Assembly (NCBI GenBank): GCA_016213205.1
Contig: JACRAZ010000041.1
Coordinates: 62,001 to 126,000, forward strand
Reading direction: 5' to 3'
Length of the DNA stretch: 64,000 nt
Source of the DNA: Burkholderiales bacterium
GTDB taxonomy: Bacteria; Pseudomonadota; Gammaproteobacteria; Burkholderiales; Burkholderiaceae_C
A model generated the notes under the pieces. The model made no database searches. It was given only the letters and a program-made list of their open reading frames with translations, and was not told where the DNA came from. The position numbers and the translations under genes are program-made. Shown in pieces: positions 52,561 through 62,709 of the stretch. Each line of letters opens with the position of its first letter. Position 1 is the first letter of the stretch.

Positions 52561-54219
52561 GTGAGCACCCCACCCCGTGTCGACTACCAGACCTCGCCGG
52601 CCCAGTACCGGCATTGGCAGCTCAGGTTCGAAGGCCCCGTCGCCACGCTGGCGATGGCGATCGACGAGAACGCCGGCCTTGCGCCCGGCTACAAGCTCAA
52701 GCTCAACAGCTACGACCTGGGCGTGGACATCGAGCTCAACGATGCGATCAACCGCATCCGCTTCGAGCACCCGGAGGTGCGCACCGTGGTCGTGACCAGC
52801 GCACGCGACAAGGTGTTCTGCTCGGGCGCCAACATCTTCATGCTGGGCGTCTCCAGCCACGCCTGGAAGGTGAACTTCTGCAAGTTCACCAACGAGACGC
52901 GCAACGGCTTCGAGGACTCTTCCAGGCACTCGGGCCTGAAGTTCCTGGCCGCCGTGAACGGCGCCTGCGCCGGCGGCGGCTACGAGCTGGCGCTGGCCTG
53001 CGACGAGATCATCCTGGTGGACGACCGTTCCAGCGCCGTCAGCCTGCCCGAGGTGCCGCTGCTGGGCGTGCTGCCCGGCACCGGCGGCCTGACCCGCGTG
53101 ACCGACAAGCGCCACGTTCGCCACGACCGCGCGGACATCTTCTGCACCACCACCGAAGGCATCCGCGGCCAGCGCGCGAAGGACTGGCGGCTGGTGGACG
53201 AGATCGCCAAGCCCGCCGCCTTCGCTCAAAAGGTGCAGGAGCGCGCGCTGCAGCTGGCCGCGCTGAGCGACCGCCCCGCCGACGCGAAGGGCGTGGCGCT
53301 CACCCCGATCCAGCGCACGCTGGAGGCCGATGCATTGCGCTACGGCCACGTCAGCGTGGAAATCGACCGCGCCCGCCGCTGCGCCACCTTCACCGTGAAG
53401 GCGCCGCAGGGCGCACAGCCGCAGACCCTTGCCGAGATCGAGGCCGCCGGCGCCGCCTGGTACCCGCTGGCGCTGGCGCGCGAGCTGGACGACGCGATCC
53501 TCTCGATGCGCACCAACGAGCTCGAGATCGGCACCTGGCTCCTCAAGACCGAGGGCGAGGCCGCCGCGGTGCTGGCGCTGGACGCCACGCTCGAGGCCCA
53601 CGCCACGCACTGGCTGGTGCGCGAGACCGTGGGCGCGCTGCGCCGCACCTTCGCGCGGCTGGATGTCTCGTCGCGCAGCCTGTTCGCGCTGATCGAGCCG
53701 GGCTCCTGCTTCGCCGGCACGCTGCTGGAGCTGGCGCTGGCCTGCGACCGCAGCTACCAGCTGGCGCTGCCCGACGACGCCGCCCGCGCGCCGGCCATCA
53801 CCGTGGGCGAGGCCAACTTCGGCCGCTACCCGATGGTCACCGGCCAGAGCCGGCTGGGCCGCCGCTTCTACGACGAAGCCCCCGCGCTGGACGCCGTGCG
53901 TGCCCGGCTCGGCCAGCCGCTGGACGCCGACGCCGCCTTCGCGCTGGGCCTGGTCACCAGCAACCCTGACGACATCGACTGGACCGACGAGGTGCGCATC
54001 GCGCTCGAAGAGCGCGCCGCGATGTCGCCCGACGCGCTGACCGGCATGGAAGCCAACCTGCGCTTCAACGGCCCCGAGAACATGTTCACCCGCATCTTCG
54101 GCCGCCTGACGGCCTGGCAGAACTGGATCTTCCAGCGCCCCAATGCCGTCGGCACCAGGGGCGCCCTCAAAACCTACGGCACCGGCGAAAAGGCCGCCTT
54201 CGATTGGCATCGGGTCTAA
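52561..54219 (+). CDS. boxC: Benzoyl-CoA-dihydrodiol lyase (2,3-epoxybenzoyl-CoA dihydrolase)
   Basis: A 552-residue crotonase-superfamily enzyme that cleaves the ring of 2,3-epoxybenzoyl-CoA with two waters, giving 3,4-dehydroadipyl-CoA semialdehyde and formate. It has the double crotonase layout of BoxC: TSARDKVFCSGANIFMLGVS and NGACAGGGYELALACDEI form the first active part, and VPLLGVLPGTGGLTRVTDKR follows. A second crotonase-like half appears after residue 310 (CFAGTLLELALACDRSYQLA). Start GTG at 52561 is chosen because AGGAG lies 8 bases upstream and the region before it is promoter. boxB follows after 12 bases. Confidence 0.96.
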   Translation: MSTPPRVDYQTSPAQYRHWQLRFEGPVATLAMAIDENAGLAPGYKLKLNSYDLGVDIELNDAINRIRFEHPEVRTVVVTSARDKVFCSGANIFMLGVSSHAWKVNFCKFTNETRNGFEDSSRHSGLKFLAAVNGACAGGGYELALACDEIILVDDRSSAVSLPEVPLLGVLPGTGGLTRVTDKRHVRHDRADIFCTTTEGIRGQRAKDWRLVDEIAKPAAFAQKVQERALQLAALSDRPADAKGVALTPIQRTLEADALRYGHVSVEIDRARRCATFTVKAPQGAQPQTLAEIEAAGAAWYPLALARELDDAILSMRTNELEIGTWLLKTEGEAAAVLALDATLEAHATHWLVRETVGALRRTFARLDVSSRSLFALIEPGSCFAGTLLELALACDRSYQLALPDDAARAPAITVGEANFGRYPMVTGQSRLGRRFYDEAPALDAVRARLGQPLDADAAFALGLVTSNPDDIDWTDEVRIALEERAAMSPDALTGMEANLRFNGPENMFTRIFGRLTAWQNWIFQRPNAVGTRGALKTYGTGEKAAFDWHRV

Positions 54220-54231
54220 CCAGGAAAAGAC

Positions 54232-55659
<1,428 letters not shown>

Positions 55660-55738
55660 CCCACCCCCCGGAGCGGCTGCGCCGCTCCCCCTCAAGGGGG
55701 CAACGCCAGCGGCCTGGCGAAGCCAGTTCCGCGGCGTT
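55660..55738 (+). repeat. Dispersed hairpin repeat, copy 1 (between boxB and boxA)
   Basis: About 79 bases made of a perfect 8-bp stem GGAGCGGC-TGC-GCCGCTCC, then CCCCCT-CA-AGGGGG, then a GCCAGCGGCC/GGCGAAGCC stretch. A closely similar element occurs in opposite orientation at 63911-63992. The type resembles intergenic repeats common in Burkholderiales genomes. Here it starts immediately after the boxB stop and could form RNA hairpins between two genes of one operon. Confidence 0.85.
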
Positions 55739-55782
55739 CACCGGTGAAGACCCCCACCATCAAGCCAACTGAGGTGATCACC

Positions 55783-57069
55783 ATGGACATGAAGACGACG
55801 GTGATCCAGCAGCACCTGATCGACCCCGAGATCTGCATCCGCTGCAACACCTGCGAGGCCACCTGCCCGTCGGGGGCCATCACGCACGACGCGCGCAACT
55901 ACGTGGTGGATGTGGGCAAGTGCAACCAGTGCATGGATTGCGTGCCGCCCTGCCCCACCGGCTCGATCGACAACTGGCGCAGCGTGCCACGGATCATGGC
56001 CTACAGCGTGGAGGCCCAGCTCGGCTGGGACAGCCTGCCGCCCGAGCTCACCCCCGAGCAGTTGGCCGCGGCCGGCGCCACGATCGAGGGCGTGGCCGAA
56101 TCGATGGCCAGCGACGCGCCAAGCACGCAGCCCACCGCCGGCGCGGCCGGCGAGGCGGCATTCAACGCCGCGCAGTACAACGCCACGCTGCCGCCCTGGT
56201 CGGCCGCGCATGCCTACACCAACCTCTATGGCCCCAAGGCGGCGGAGAAATGCGTCACCGCCACCGTGGTGGGCAACGTGCGCGTCACCGATGTCGGCCA
56301 CGAGTACGACACGCACCACCTGATGCTCGATTTCGGCAGCATGCCCTTCCCGGTGCTCGAGGGCCAGTCCATCGGCATCGTGCCGCCGGGCACCGATGCG
56401 GCCGGCCGGCCGCACCATGCGCGCCAGTACTCGATCGCCAGCCCGCGCAACGGCGAGCGGCCGGGCTACAACAACCTCTCCCTCACGATCAAGCGTGTGC
56501 TGGAGGATCACCAGGGCCGCCCGGTGCGCGGCGTGGCCAGCAACTTCCTGTGCGACCTGCAGGTGGGCGCCACGGTGCAGGTGATCGGCCCCTTCGGCAC
56601 CAGCTTCCTGATGCCCAACCACCCGCGCTCGCACATCGTGATGATCTGCACCGGCACCGGCTCGGCGCCGATGCGCGCGATGACCGAATGGCGGCGCCGG
56701 CTGCGGAGTTCGGGCAAGTTCGAGGGCGGCAAGCTGATGCTGTTCTTCGGCGCGCGCACCAAAGAGGAGCTGCCCTACTTCGGGCCGCTGCAGAACCTGC
56801 CGAAGGATTTCATCGACATCAACTTCGCGTTCTCGCGCACGCCCGGCCAGCCCAAGCGTTATGTGCAGGACCTGATGCGCGAGCGCGCCGCCGACCTCGG
56901 TGCGCTGCTGGCCGATGGCAACAGCCACTTCTATGTCTGCGGCCTGAAGGCGATGGAAGAAGGCGTGCTGCTCGCGCTGCGCGACGTGGCCCAGCAGGCC
57001 GGCCTGGGCTGGGACAGCCTGGGCGCCGCGCTGAAGCGCGAAGGCCGGCTTCATCTGGAAACCTATTGA
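55783..57069 (+). CDS. boxA: Benzoyl-CoA 2,3-epoxidase, reductase subunit
   Basis: A 428-residue iron-sulfur flavoprotein passing electrons from NADPH to BoxB. The N-terminal ferredoxin has two [4Fe-4S] sites: Cys18, 21, 24, 28 ([12 protein letters not shown]) and Cys47, 50, 53, 57 ([12 protein letters not shown]). After a linker rich in Ala/Thr comes a ferredoxin-NADP reductase module with the flavin motif [12 protein letters not shown] and the nucleotide motif [14 protein letters not shown]. The C-terminus [12 protein letters not shown] is typical. The ATG at 55783 has GAGG upstream and begins the conserved sequence; a GTG at 55744 would add 13 unrelated residues. Confidence 0.96.
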   Translation: MDMKTTVIQQHLIDPEICIRCNTCEATCPSGAITHDARNYVVDVGKCNQCMDCVPPCPTGSIDNWRSVPRIMAYSVEAQLGWDSLPPELTPEQLAAAGATIEGVAESMASDAPSTQPTAGAAGEAAFNAAQYNATLPPWSAAHAYTNLYGPKAAEKCVTATVVGNVRVTDVGHEYDTHHLMLDFGSMPFPVLEGQSIGIVPPGTDAAGRPHHARQYSIASPRNGERPGYNNLSLTIKRVLEDHQGRPVRGVASNFLCDLQVGATVQVIGPFGTSFLMPNHPRSHIVMICTGTGSAPMRAMTEWRRRLRSSGKFEGGKLMLFFGARTKEELPYFGPLQNLPKDFIDINFAFSRTPGQPKRYVQDLMRERAADLGALLADGNSHFYVCGLKAMEEGVLLALRDVAQQAGLGWDSLGAALKREGRLHLETY

Positions 57070-57204
57070 TCTGCGTCTAGCACCGAAGTGGGTGGGTGGG
57101 CGGCCTCGGCGCCGAAGCGGGAGCCCACACTAAATCGCAGCTTGCCCGGCGTCGCGCCATGGGCGCATAGTGCATTCGTCCTGTCATTCCAAGGGGAATG
57201 CATC

Positions 57205-58434
57205 ATGTCCAAGAACACCCATACCCTGCCACGCCTGCCGCTGCCGGTGCTGCCATCCGATGTACGCGGCATCACCCGCCTGGGCTTCGATGCCGTGGTC
57301 GGCATCACCAACCTGGTGGAGGCCATGCACCATTCGATCGCCTCGCGCGCCGGCATCGTGGGCCCCGCCCCGGCCGGGCGGCCGGGTGGCATCACGGGCT
57401 TCGTCTACGGCGCGGTGCGCGGCACCACGCGCCTGCTGGGCAAGGGGGTGGACGCCTCGCTGGCTGCCCTCAGCCGGCTGGCCGATGCGCCCGCCACCAC
57501 ACCCGAGCGCGAGGCGGTGGTGGCGGCCATCAACGGCGTGTTCGGCGACCACCTGGCCGCGAGCGGCAACACGCTGGCCATCGAGATGTCGTTGCGGGTT
57601 GGCGGCCAGCCGCTGGACCTGGCCGCGCCGCTGGCCGAACAGCTGCCCGGCGCCACCGGCCGGCTGCTGGTGCTGCTGCACGGCCTGTGCATGAACGACC
57701 TGCAATGGACGCGCCAGGGCCACAACCACGCCCGCCTGCTGGGCACCGAACAAGGCTTCACGCCGGTCTACCTGCACTACAACAGCGGGCTGCACGTCTC
57801 GCAGAACGGCCGCGAGTTCGCGCGCCTGCTCGACCAGCTCGTCACGCACTGGCCGGTGCCGGTGCAGGAGTTGGTGATCATCGGCCACAGCATGGGCGGC
57901 CTGGTGGCCCGCAGCGCCTGCCATGAGGCCGCGCAGGCGAACATGCCCTGGCTCGCGCAGCTGAAATCGCTGGTGTTCCTGGGCACGCCGCACCACGGCG
58001 CGCCGCTCGAGCGCGGCGGCCGGCTGGTCGACCGCGTGCTGGGCATCAGCCCCTACGTGGCGCCGTTTGCGCGCATCGGCAAGACACGCAGCGCCGGCAT
58101 CACCGACCTGCGCTACGGCAACCTGCAGGACAGTGACTGGCAGCAGCACGGCAGCCGGCACGACCAGCACCACGACAGCCGCCGCCCCACCCCCTTGCCC
58201 GAGGGCGTGGCGGTGTACCTGGTGGCCGGCAGCTACAGCGAGACCCCGGGCGACCTGCACAGCCAGACGGTCGGCGATGGCCTGGTGCCACTGTCCAGCG
58301 CGCTGGGCGAACATGAGAACCCGGCACTGCGGCTGACGGTGCCCCAGGAGCGCCAGCTCGTGGTGACCGGTGCCAACCACTGGGACCTGCTGAGCCGGCC
58401 CGAGGTGAGCCGGCAGTTGCTGGCCTGGCTCTAG
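57205..58434 (+). CDS. PGAP1-like/lipase-type alpha/beta hydrolase
   Basis: A 409-residue protein with an N-terminal helical part (about 1-130) and a lipase-like alpha/beta hydrolase domain. VLLHGLCMNDLQWTRQGHNH bears the oxyanion region, the nucleophile is the Ser of VIIGHSMGGLVARSA, and FLGTPHHGAPLERGG follows. DGLVPLSS probably supplies the acid Asp and TGANHWDLLSRPEV the His. Relatives include PGAP1-like and other cytoplasmic lipases. There is no signal peptide. An AAGGGG ribosome site precedes ATG 57205. The gene is downstream of boxA after 135 bases, in the same direction, but no functional link to benzoate degradation is evident. Confidence 0.82.
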   Translation: MSKNTHTLPRLPLPVLPSDVRGITRLGFDAVVGITNLVEAMHHSIASRAGIVGPAPAGRPGGITGFVYGAVRGTTRLLGKGVDASLAALSRLADAPATTPEREAVVAAINGVFGDHLAASGNTLAIEMSLRVGGQPLDLAAPLAEQLPGATGRLLVLLHGLCMNDLQWTRQGHNHARLLGTEQGFTPVYLHYNSGLHVSQNGREFARLLDQLVTHWPVPVQELVIIGHSMGGLVARSACHEAAQANMPWLAQLKSLVFLGTPHHGAPLERGGRLVDRVLGISPYVAPFARIGKTRSAGITDLRYGNLQDSDWQQHGSRHDQHHDSRRPTPLPEGVAVYLVAGSYSETPGDLHSQTVGDGLVPLSSALGEHENPALRLTVPQERQLVVTGANHWDLLSRPEVSRQLLAWL

Positions 58435-58470
58435 CACCACGGGCCGCGCCCGGCGGGGTATCGTGCCGCC

Positions 58471-59877
58471 ATGCACGACACCCCGCCGCCAGCCCTGGGC
58501 CGGCACCTGCGCCACACGCTGCTCTCCGCGCGTGACCTCACGGCCACCGTGGGTCCCTTCGTGCTGCTGGCGCTGGGGCTGCTGGTGCTGGCCTACCTGG
58601 TGCTGGACCCCACACCGCCCAAGCGCGTGGTGCTGGCCACCGGCACCGAGCGCAGTGCCTACACGGCCTTCGGCCAGCGTTATGCCGAGTTGCTGAAGCG
58701 CCAGGGCATCACGGTGGTGCTGCGCACCACCGAGGGGGCAGCCGAGAACCTGGCGCTGCTGCGCGACCGCACTTCCGGGGTGGACGTGGCCTTCGTGCAG
58801 GGCGGCAGCGACACCGGCAACCCGGCGCGCCCGGCCGGGGCGGAAGCGCCGCCGCTCGAATCCCTGGGCAGCCTGTTCTACGAGCCGGTGTGGCTGTTCT
58901 ACCGCGAGCAGGCCGCCCAGCGCCTGCTGAAGGCCGACCGGCTGGAACGCCTGGCGCAGCTGCCCGGCTGGCGCCTGAACATCGGTGCGCCCGGCAGCGG
59001 CGTGCCCACCCTGATGCTGCAGATGCTGCAGGCCAACGCGCTGGCACCCGAAGCGCTGACGCTGACCCGGGAGCCCGAGACCCCCGCGGTGGTGGCGCTG
59101 CTCGAGGGCTCGATCGACGCACTGGTGTTCGCATCGGCGCCTGAGTCGCTGATGGTGCAGATGCTGCTGCGCACGCCCGGCATCCGCCTGTTCGACCTGC
59201 CCCAGGCCGAGGCCTATGCCCGGCGCTTCCCGTTCATGAGCGCGGTAGTGCTGCCGCGCGGCATCGTCGATCTGGCGCAGGACCAGCCGCCGCAGGACCT
59301 GCACCTGGTGGCCCCCACCGCGATGCTGCTCTCCCGCCGCGACACCCACCCGGCGCTGCAGCAGCTGCTGGTGCAGGCCGCGCAGCAGGTGCATGGCGGT
59401 GCCGGCTGGTTCCAGCACAAGGGCGAGTTCCCGAACACCCGCAACACCGACCACCCGCTGGCCGACGAGGCCGAGCGCTTCTACCGCAACGGCCCGCCCT
59501 GGCTGCAGCGTTACCTGCCGTTCTGGTTTGCCAACCTGTTCGATCGCATGTGGGTGGTGCTGGTCTCGATCATCGCGGTGCTGATCCCGCTGTCGCGCGT
59601 GGTGCCGCCGCTGTACCAGTTCCGCATCCGCTCGCGGGTGTTCCGCTGGTACGGCCAGCTGCGCAGCATCGAGGCGGCCATCGGCCAGCGTCCGGCCGAC
59701 GATCTGGCGCAGGAACTCGACGCGGTGGAGGCCCGCGTCGGCGAGGTCACGGTGCCGCTGTCCTATGCCGACGAGCTGTATGCGCTGCGCGAGCACATCG
59801 CGCTGGTGCGGCGCCGCCTGGGCACCCCGGGGGCCGGCCGGATTGACAGGCCGGGCGCCGACGGATCGAATCGATAA
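58471..59877 (+). CDS. Membrane-anchored TAXI-family (TRAP-type) solute-binding protein
   Basis: A 468-residue protein. Instead of a cleaved signal peptide there is an uncleaved-looking membrane helix at about residues 28-46 (VGPFVLLALGLLVLAYLVLD). A periplasmic TAXI-type binding domain follows (VVLATGTERSAYTAFGQRYA, FVQGGSDTG, GAPGSGVPTLMLQMLQANAL). A second membrane helix (about 358-378, MWVVLVSIIAVLIPLSRVVP) leads to a 90-residue cytoplasmic tail with a probable coiled coil. No TRAP permease gene is near. It may be a tethered sensor or scaffold rather than a transporter component. It starts 36 bases after the lipase stop. Confidence 0.83.
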   Translation: MHDTPPPALGRHLRHTLLSARDLTATVGPFVLLALGLLVLAYLVLDPTPPKRVVLATGTERSAYTAFGQRYAELLKRQGITVVLRTTEGAAENLALLRDRTSGVDVAFVQGGSDTGNPARPAGAEAPPLESLGSLFYEPVWLFYREQAAQRLLKADRLERLAQLPGWRLNIGAPGSGVPTLMLQMLQANALAPEALTLTREPETPAVVALLEGSIDALVFASAPESLMVQMLLRTPGIRLFDLPQAEAYARRFPFMSAVVLPRGIVDLAQDQPPQDLHLVAPTAMLLSRRDTHPALQQLLVQAAQQVHGGAGWFQHKGEFPNTRNTDHPLADEAERFYRNGPPWLQRYLPFWFANLFDRMWVVLVSIIAVLIPLSRVVPPLYQFRIRSRVFRWYGQLRSIEAAIGQRPADDLAQELDAVEARVGEVTVPLSYADELYALREHIALVRRRLGTPGAGRIDRPGADGSNR

Positions 59878-59899
59878 CGTCCAAAAAGGGAGGCCATTG

Positions 59900-60913
59900 A
59901 TGACCGGCAACTTTCGGCGGCGGCTGCTGCGCGCGGGCCTGGGCGCGCTGGGCCTGCAGCTCGCGGCACCGGCCCGGGCGCTGGCGCCGCAAGCGGTGGA
60001 AGACGATGCCTTCACCGGCCTGCCCGGCACCCGTGTGCGCTTTGCCCCCGAGGACACGGCCCGCAGCCTGCTGATGGCCGAGGACGAATGGCTGGCCGCC
60101 ACCGGTGATTTCCAGCGCCGGGCCGTGATGCAGCGGGACACGCCGGTGGACCCGGCGGCATTCCGGCGCTGGAACGGCGAGGCCGCGCGCGCCTGGCTGC
60201 CCGAGCAGCGCCAGCGCTGGCGCCAGGTGCTGGCCGCGCTGGCCCCGGCCTTCACGGCACTGCGCATCCCGCTGCCGCCCGAGGTGTGGCTGGTGGCCAG
60301 CAACGGGCAGGAGTCCGCGAACCACCCCTACACGCGCGGCAACGCCGTGGTGCTGCCCCACCCCATGCCCGCGCTCGGCGTGCCCGATGCCCTGTTGATG
60401 GCGCACGAGCTGTGGCACGTGGCGGCGCGGCACGCACCGGCACTGGCCACGCGGCTGTATGCCGAGCTGGGCTTCGAGCCCATGCCCGAGCTGGAGTTTC
60501 CGGCCGCCTGGGCCGACATCCGCATCGCCAACCCGGATGCCCCGGCGAACCGCCACGCCATGCCGCTGGTGCTGGCCGAGCGCCGCACGCGGGTGACACC
60601 GGTGCTGGTGGCCGCCCGCACCACGCTGCGGCCCGGCGAGACCTTCTTCGATGTGATGGACGTGCGCCTGCTCGAAGTGGCCCACGACGCCGGCGCCCCA
60701 CGCAGCCAGGCCGTGCTGCGCGACGGCCAGCCGCTGTGGCACCCCGTGAACAAGACACCCGGCTACCTGCAGGCGCTGGGCGGCAACACCGGCTACGTCA
60801 TCCACCACGAGGAAGCGCTGGCCGACAACATCGCGCTGCTGGCCACCCAGGCCCGGGTGCGCAACCCGGCGCTGCTGCAGCGCCTGCGGGCGGTGCTGGA
60901 GGGGCCGCGCTGA
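59900..60913 (+). CDS. Exported protein with HExxH metallopeptidase-like motif, function unknown
   Basis: A 337-residue protein. The start MTGNFRRRLLRAGLGALG, with consecutive arginines and an Ala-Arg-Ala cleavage region near residue 27, suggests export, perhaps by the Tat route. His169-Glu170-Leu-Trp-His173 (LLMAHELWHVAARH) is a zinc-peptidase HExxH motif. A later IHHEEALADNIALLA could give the third ligand as in gluzincins (Glu...Asp on a following helix). I do not recognise the family. A GGGAGG ribosome site precedes the ATG. It follows the TAXI-type gene by 22 bases, so the two are probably co-transcribed. Its stop codon lies in the first unit of the 26-bp repeat array. Confidence 0.72.
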   Translation: MTGNFRRRLLRAGLGALGLQLAAPARALAPQAVEDDAFTGLPGTRVRFAPEDTARSLLMAEDEWLAATGDFQRRAVMQRDTPVDPAAFRRWNGEAARAWLPEQRQRWRQVLAALAPAFTALRIPLPPEVWLVASNGQESANHPYTRGNAVVLPHPMPALGVPDALLMAHELWHVAARHAPALATRLYAELGFEPMPELEFPAAWADIRIANPDAPANRHAMPLVLAERRTRVTPVLVAARTTLRPGETFFDVMDVRLLEVAHDAGAPRSQAVLRDGQPLWHPVNKTPGYLQALGGNTGYVIHHEEALADNIALLATQARVRNPALLQRLRAVLEGPR

Positions 60914-60997
60914 GCGCGGTGATGGGAGCGCCGCGCTGAGCGCGGTGATGGGAGCGCCGCGCTGAGCGCGATGGTGGAAGCGCCGCGCTGGGCACGG
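60904..60997. repeat. 26-bp tandem repeat array of palindromes (about 3.6 copies)
   Basis: Units start at 60904, 60930, 60956 and 60982 (last partial). Units 1 and 2 are identical; unit 3 and the partial unit have diverged. Each of the first two carries CCGCGCT-G-AGCGCGG, a perfect 7-bp palindrome around one base, able to form strong hairpins on either strand. The array lies between convergent genes and overlaps the stop codon of the left one, so it may end transcription from both sides. Confidence 0.9.
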
Positions 60998-61004
60998 CGC
61001 GACC

Positions 61005-61895
61005 TCAGGTGCTGCGCTGTGCCCGGTCGGCCTTGTTGCGCTGCTCGATCGCCTCGCGGGCGTGGCGCCAGTCGTCGTCGGTCCACTCGCGCAGTGCCGC
61101 GAAGTTGCCGCCGGTGGCCTGGTACTGGCCGCCGTCGATCGCGATCGTTTGGCCGTTCACGTACTCGGCCTGCGGGCTCATCAGGTAGACGGCCAGGTTG
61201 GCCAGCTCGGGCATCTGGCCCGCGCGGTCCATCGGGTTGCCGCGCGTCTTGTGCTCGCCGCCCTTGGGGTTGAGCCGCGCGCTCATGCCCTCGGTGGGGA
61301 ACAGGCCCGGCGCGATGGCATTGAAGCGGATGCCGCGGCCGGCCCACTCCACCGCCAGCGATTGCGTCATCGCATGCACGCCGCTCTTGGCCATGGCCGA
61401 GGGCACGACGAAGGGCGAGCCGTTCCACACCCAGGTGGTCAGGATGCTCAGCACCGAGGCCTTGCGGCCTTCGGCCAGCCAGCGCTTGCCGCAATCGAGC
61501 GTCATGCAGAAGGTGCCGCGCAGCACGATGTTCGTCACCGCATCGAAGCCGCGGTAGGACAGGTCCTCGGTGCGGCTGACGAAGTTGCCCGCCGCGTTGT
61601 TCACCAGGCCGGTGAGCGCGCCGCCGTCGGCCCACACGGTGTCCAGCATCTCGGTGATGGCCTCGGGCTGGCGGATGTCGCAGGCCAGGCCCACGGCCTT
61701 GCCGCCGTGCGCGGCCATCAGCTCGCCGGCCGTGTCTTCCACCACCGGGCCGCGCCGGCCGCAGAGGTAGACCTGGGCGCCCAGCATCAGGAAGGCCTCG
61801 GCCATCACGCGGCCGAGGCCGGTGCCGCCGCCGGTGACGAGGAAACGCTGGCCGTTGAGCAGGCCGGGCTTGTACATCAGGTCGTCGTGGTTCAT
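61005..61895 (-). CDS. SDR family oxidoreductase, 2,4-dienoyl-CoA reductase-like
   Basis: A 296-residue short-chain dehydrogenase. The nucleotide site is LVTGGGTGLGRVMAEAFLML, and the segment NNAAGNFVSRTEDLS is that of mitochondrial-type 2,4-dienoyl-CoA reductases. The region of the usual Tyr-x-x-x-Lys reads FVVPSAMAKSGVHAMTQSLA: the Lys is kept but Tyr is absent, exactly as in that reductase family, which uses a different tyrosine. It would reduce dienoyl-CoA intermediates of unsaturated fatty acid oxidation. It is the last gene of a three-gene leftward operon with acyl-CoA dehydrogenase and hydratase-family genes. ATG 61895 fits the conserved start. Confidence 0.88.
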   Translation of the reverse strand: MNHDDLMYKPGLLNGQRFLVTGGGTGLGRVMAEAFLMLGAQVYLCGRRGPVVEDTAGELMAAHGGKAVGLACDIRQPEAITEMLDTVWADGGALTGLVNNAAGNFVSRTEDLSYRGFDAVTNIVLRGTFCMTLDCGKRWLAEGRKASVLSILTTWVWNGSPFVVPSAMAKSGVHAMTQSLAVEWAGRGIRFNAIAPGLFPTEGMSARLNPKGGEHKTRGNPMDRAGQMPELANLAVYLMSPQAEYVNGQTIAIDGGQYQATGGNFAALREWTDDDWRHAREAIEQRNKADRAQRST

Positions 61896-61908
61896 GGCAT
61901 GTCCCGGC

Positions 61909-62709
61909 TCAGCGGCCCTTGTAGTGGGGTGCGCGCTTCTCAATGAAGGCGCGCACGCCTTCCTGGAAATCCTCGCTCTGGCTGCACAGCACCTGGTTGC
62001 GGTCTTCCAGCGCGATCACCGCTTCCAGGCTGGCGGCATCCACCGCGTGGCCCAGCGCGTCCTTGGTCAGGCGCAGGCCCAGCGGCGTGGCGTGCAGCAT
62101 GTCGTCGGCCAGGGCCTGGGCCTCGGCCTGCAGTTCGGGCAGCGGCGCCACGCGGCTCACCAGGCCCAGCTGGTAGGCGCGCTGCGCGGCCAGGAAGCGG
62201 CCGGTGAGCATGTACTCGGCCGCCACCGAGCTGCCCACCATGCGCGGCAGGAAGTAGCTCACGCCCACATCGCAGGCCGACAGGCCGATGCGGATGAAGG
62301 CCGCGTTCATGCGCGCATCGGGCGTGGCCAGGCGGATGTCGGCGGCCAGCGCCAGCGCGAAGCCGCCACCGGCGGCCGCACCCTGCACGATGGCGATGAT
62401 GGGCTGCGGGCAGCGCCGCATCGCGATCATGATGTCGCGGATGCGCTGTTGGTGCGCCAGCACCTCCGTGACGCCGCGGCGACCACCGGTCTCCCGCTCC
62501 TTCAGGTCCAGCCCGGCGCAGAACGCCCGGCCCTCGCCCTGCAACACCACCACCCGCTCGGGCGAGCCGGCATGCAGGCCCTGGAAGTAGCCGCGCAGCG
62601 CATCGACCAGCGTGTCGTCCAGCGCGTTCAGGCGCTCGGGCCGGTTCATCGTGATCCAGGCCACGTCGCCCTGCAGGCGGCGCAGCAGCACGTCGTCGTT
62701 CTTGCTCAT
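61909..62709 (-). CDS. Enoyl-CoA hydratase/isomerase family protein (atypical active site)
   Basis: A 266-residue crotonase-fold protein. CoA-binding and oxyanion elements are present (GEGRAFCAGLDLKERE, and IVQGAAAGGGFALALAADIR). However the two catalytic glutamates of classical hydratases are missing: the position after GGG-x is Ala, and the second region reads AFIRIGLSACDVGVSYFLPR without Glu. It may be an isomerase, a hydrolase or another crotonase activity rather than a true hydratase. ATG 62709 overlaps the acyl-CoA dehydrogenase stop (ATGA). Confidence 0.88.
   Translation of the reverse strand: MSKNDDVLLRRLQGDVAWITMNRPERLNALDDTLVDALRGYFQGLHAGSPERVVVLQGEGRAFCAGLDLKERETGGRRGVTEVLAHQQRIRDIMIAMRRCPQPIIAIVQGAAAGGGFALALAADIRLATPDARMNAAFIRIGLSACDVGVSYFLPRMVGSSVAAEYMLTGRFLAAQRAYQLGLVSRVAPLPELQAEAQALADDMLHATPLGLRLTKDALGHAVDAASLEAVIALEDRNQVLCSQSEDFQEGVRAFIEKRAPHYKGR

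Noticed and set aside
61005-61895. SDR judged inactive because the Tyr-x-x-x-Lys tyrosine is missing
   Set aside because: 2,4-dienoyl-CoA reductases naturally lack that tyrosine and keep the Lys in a Ser-Ala-x-Ala-Lys context, as seen here.
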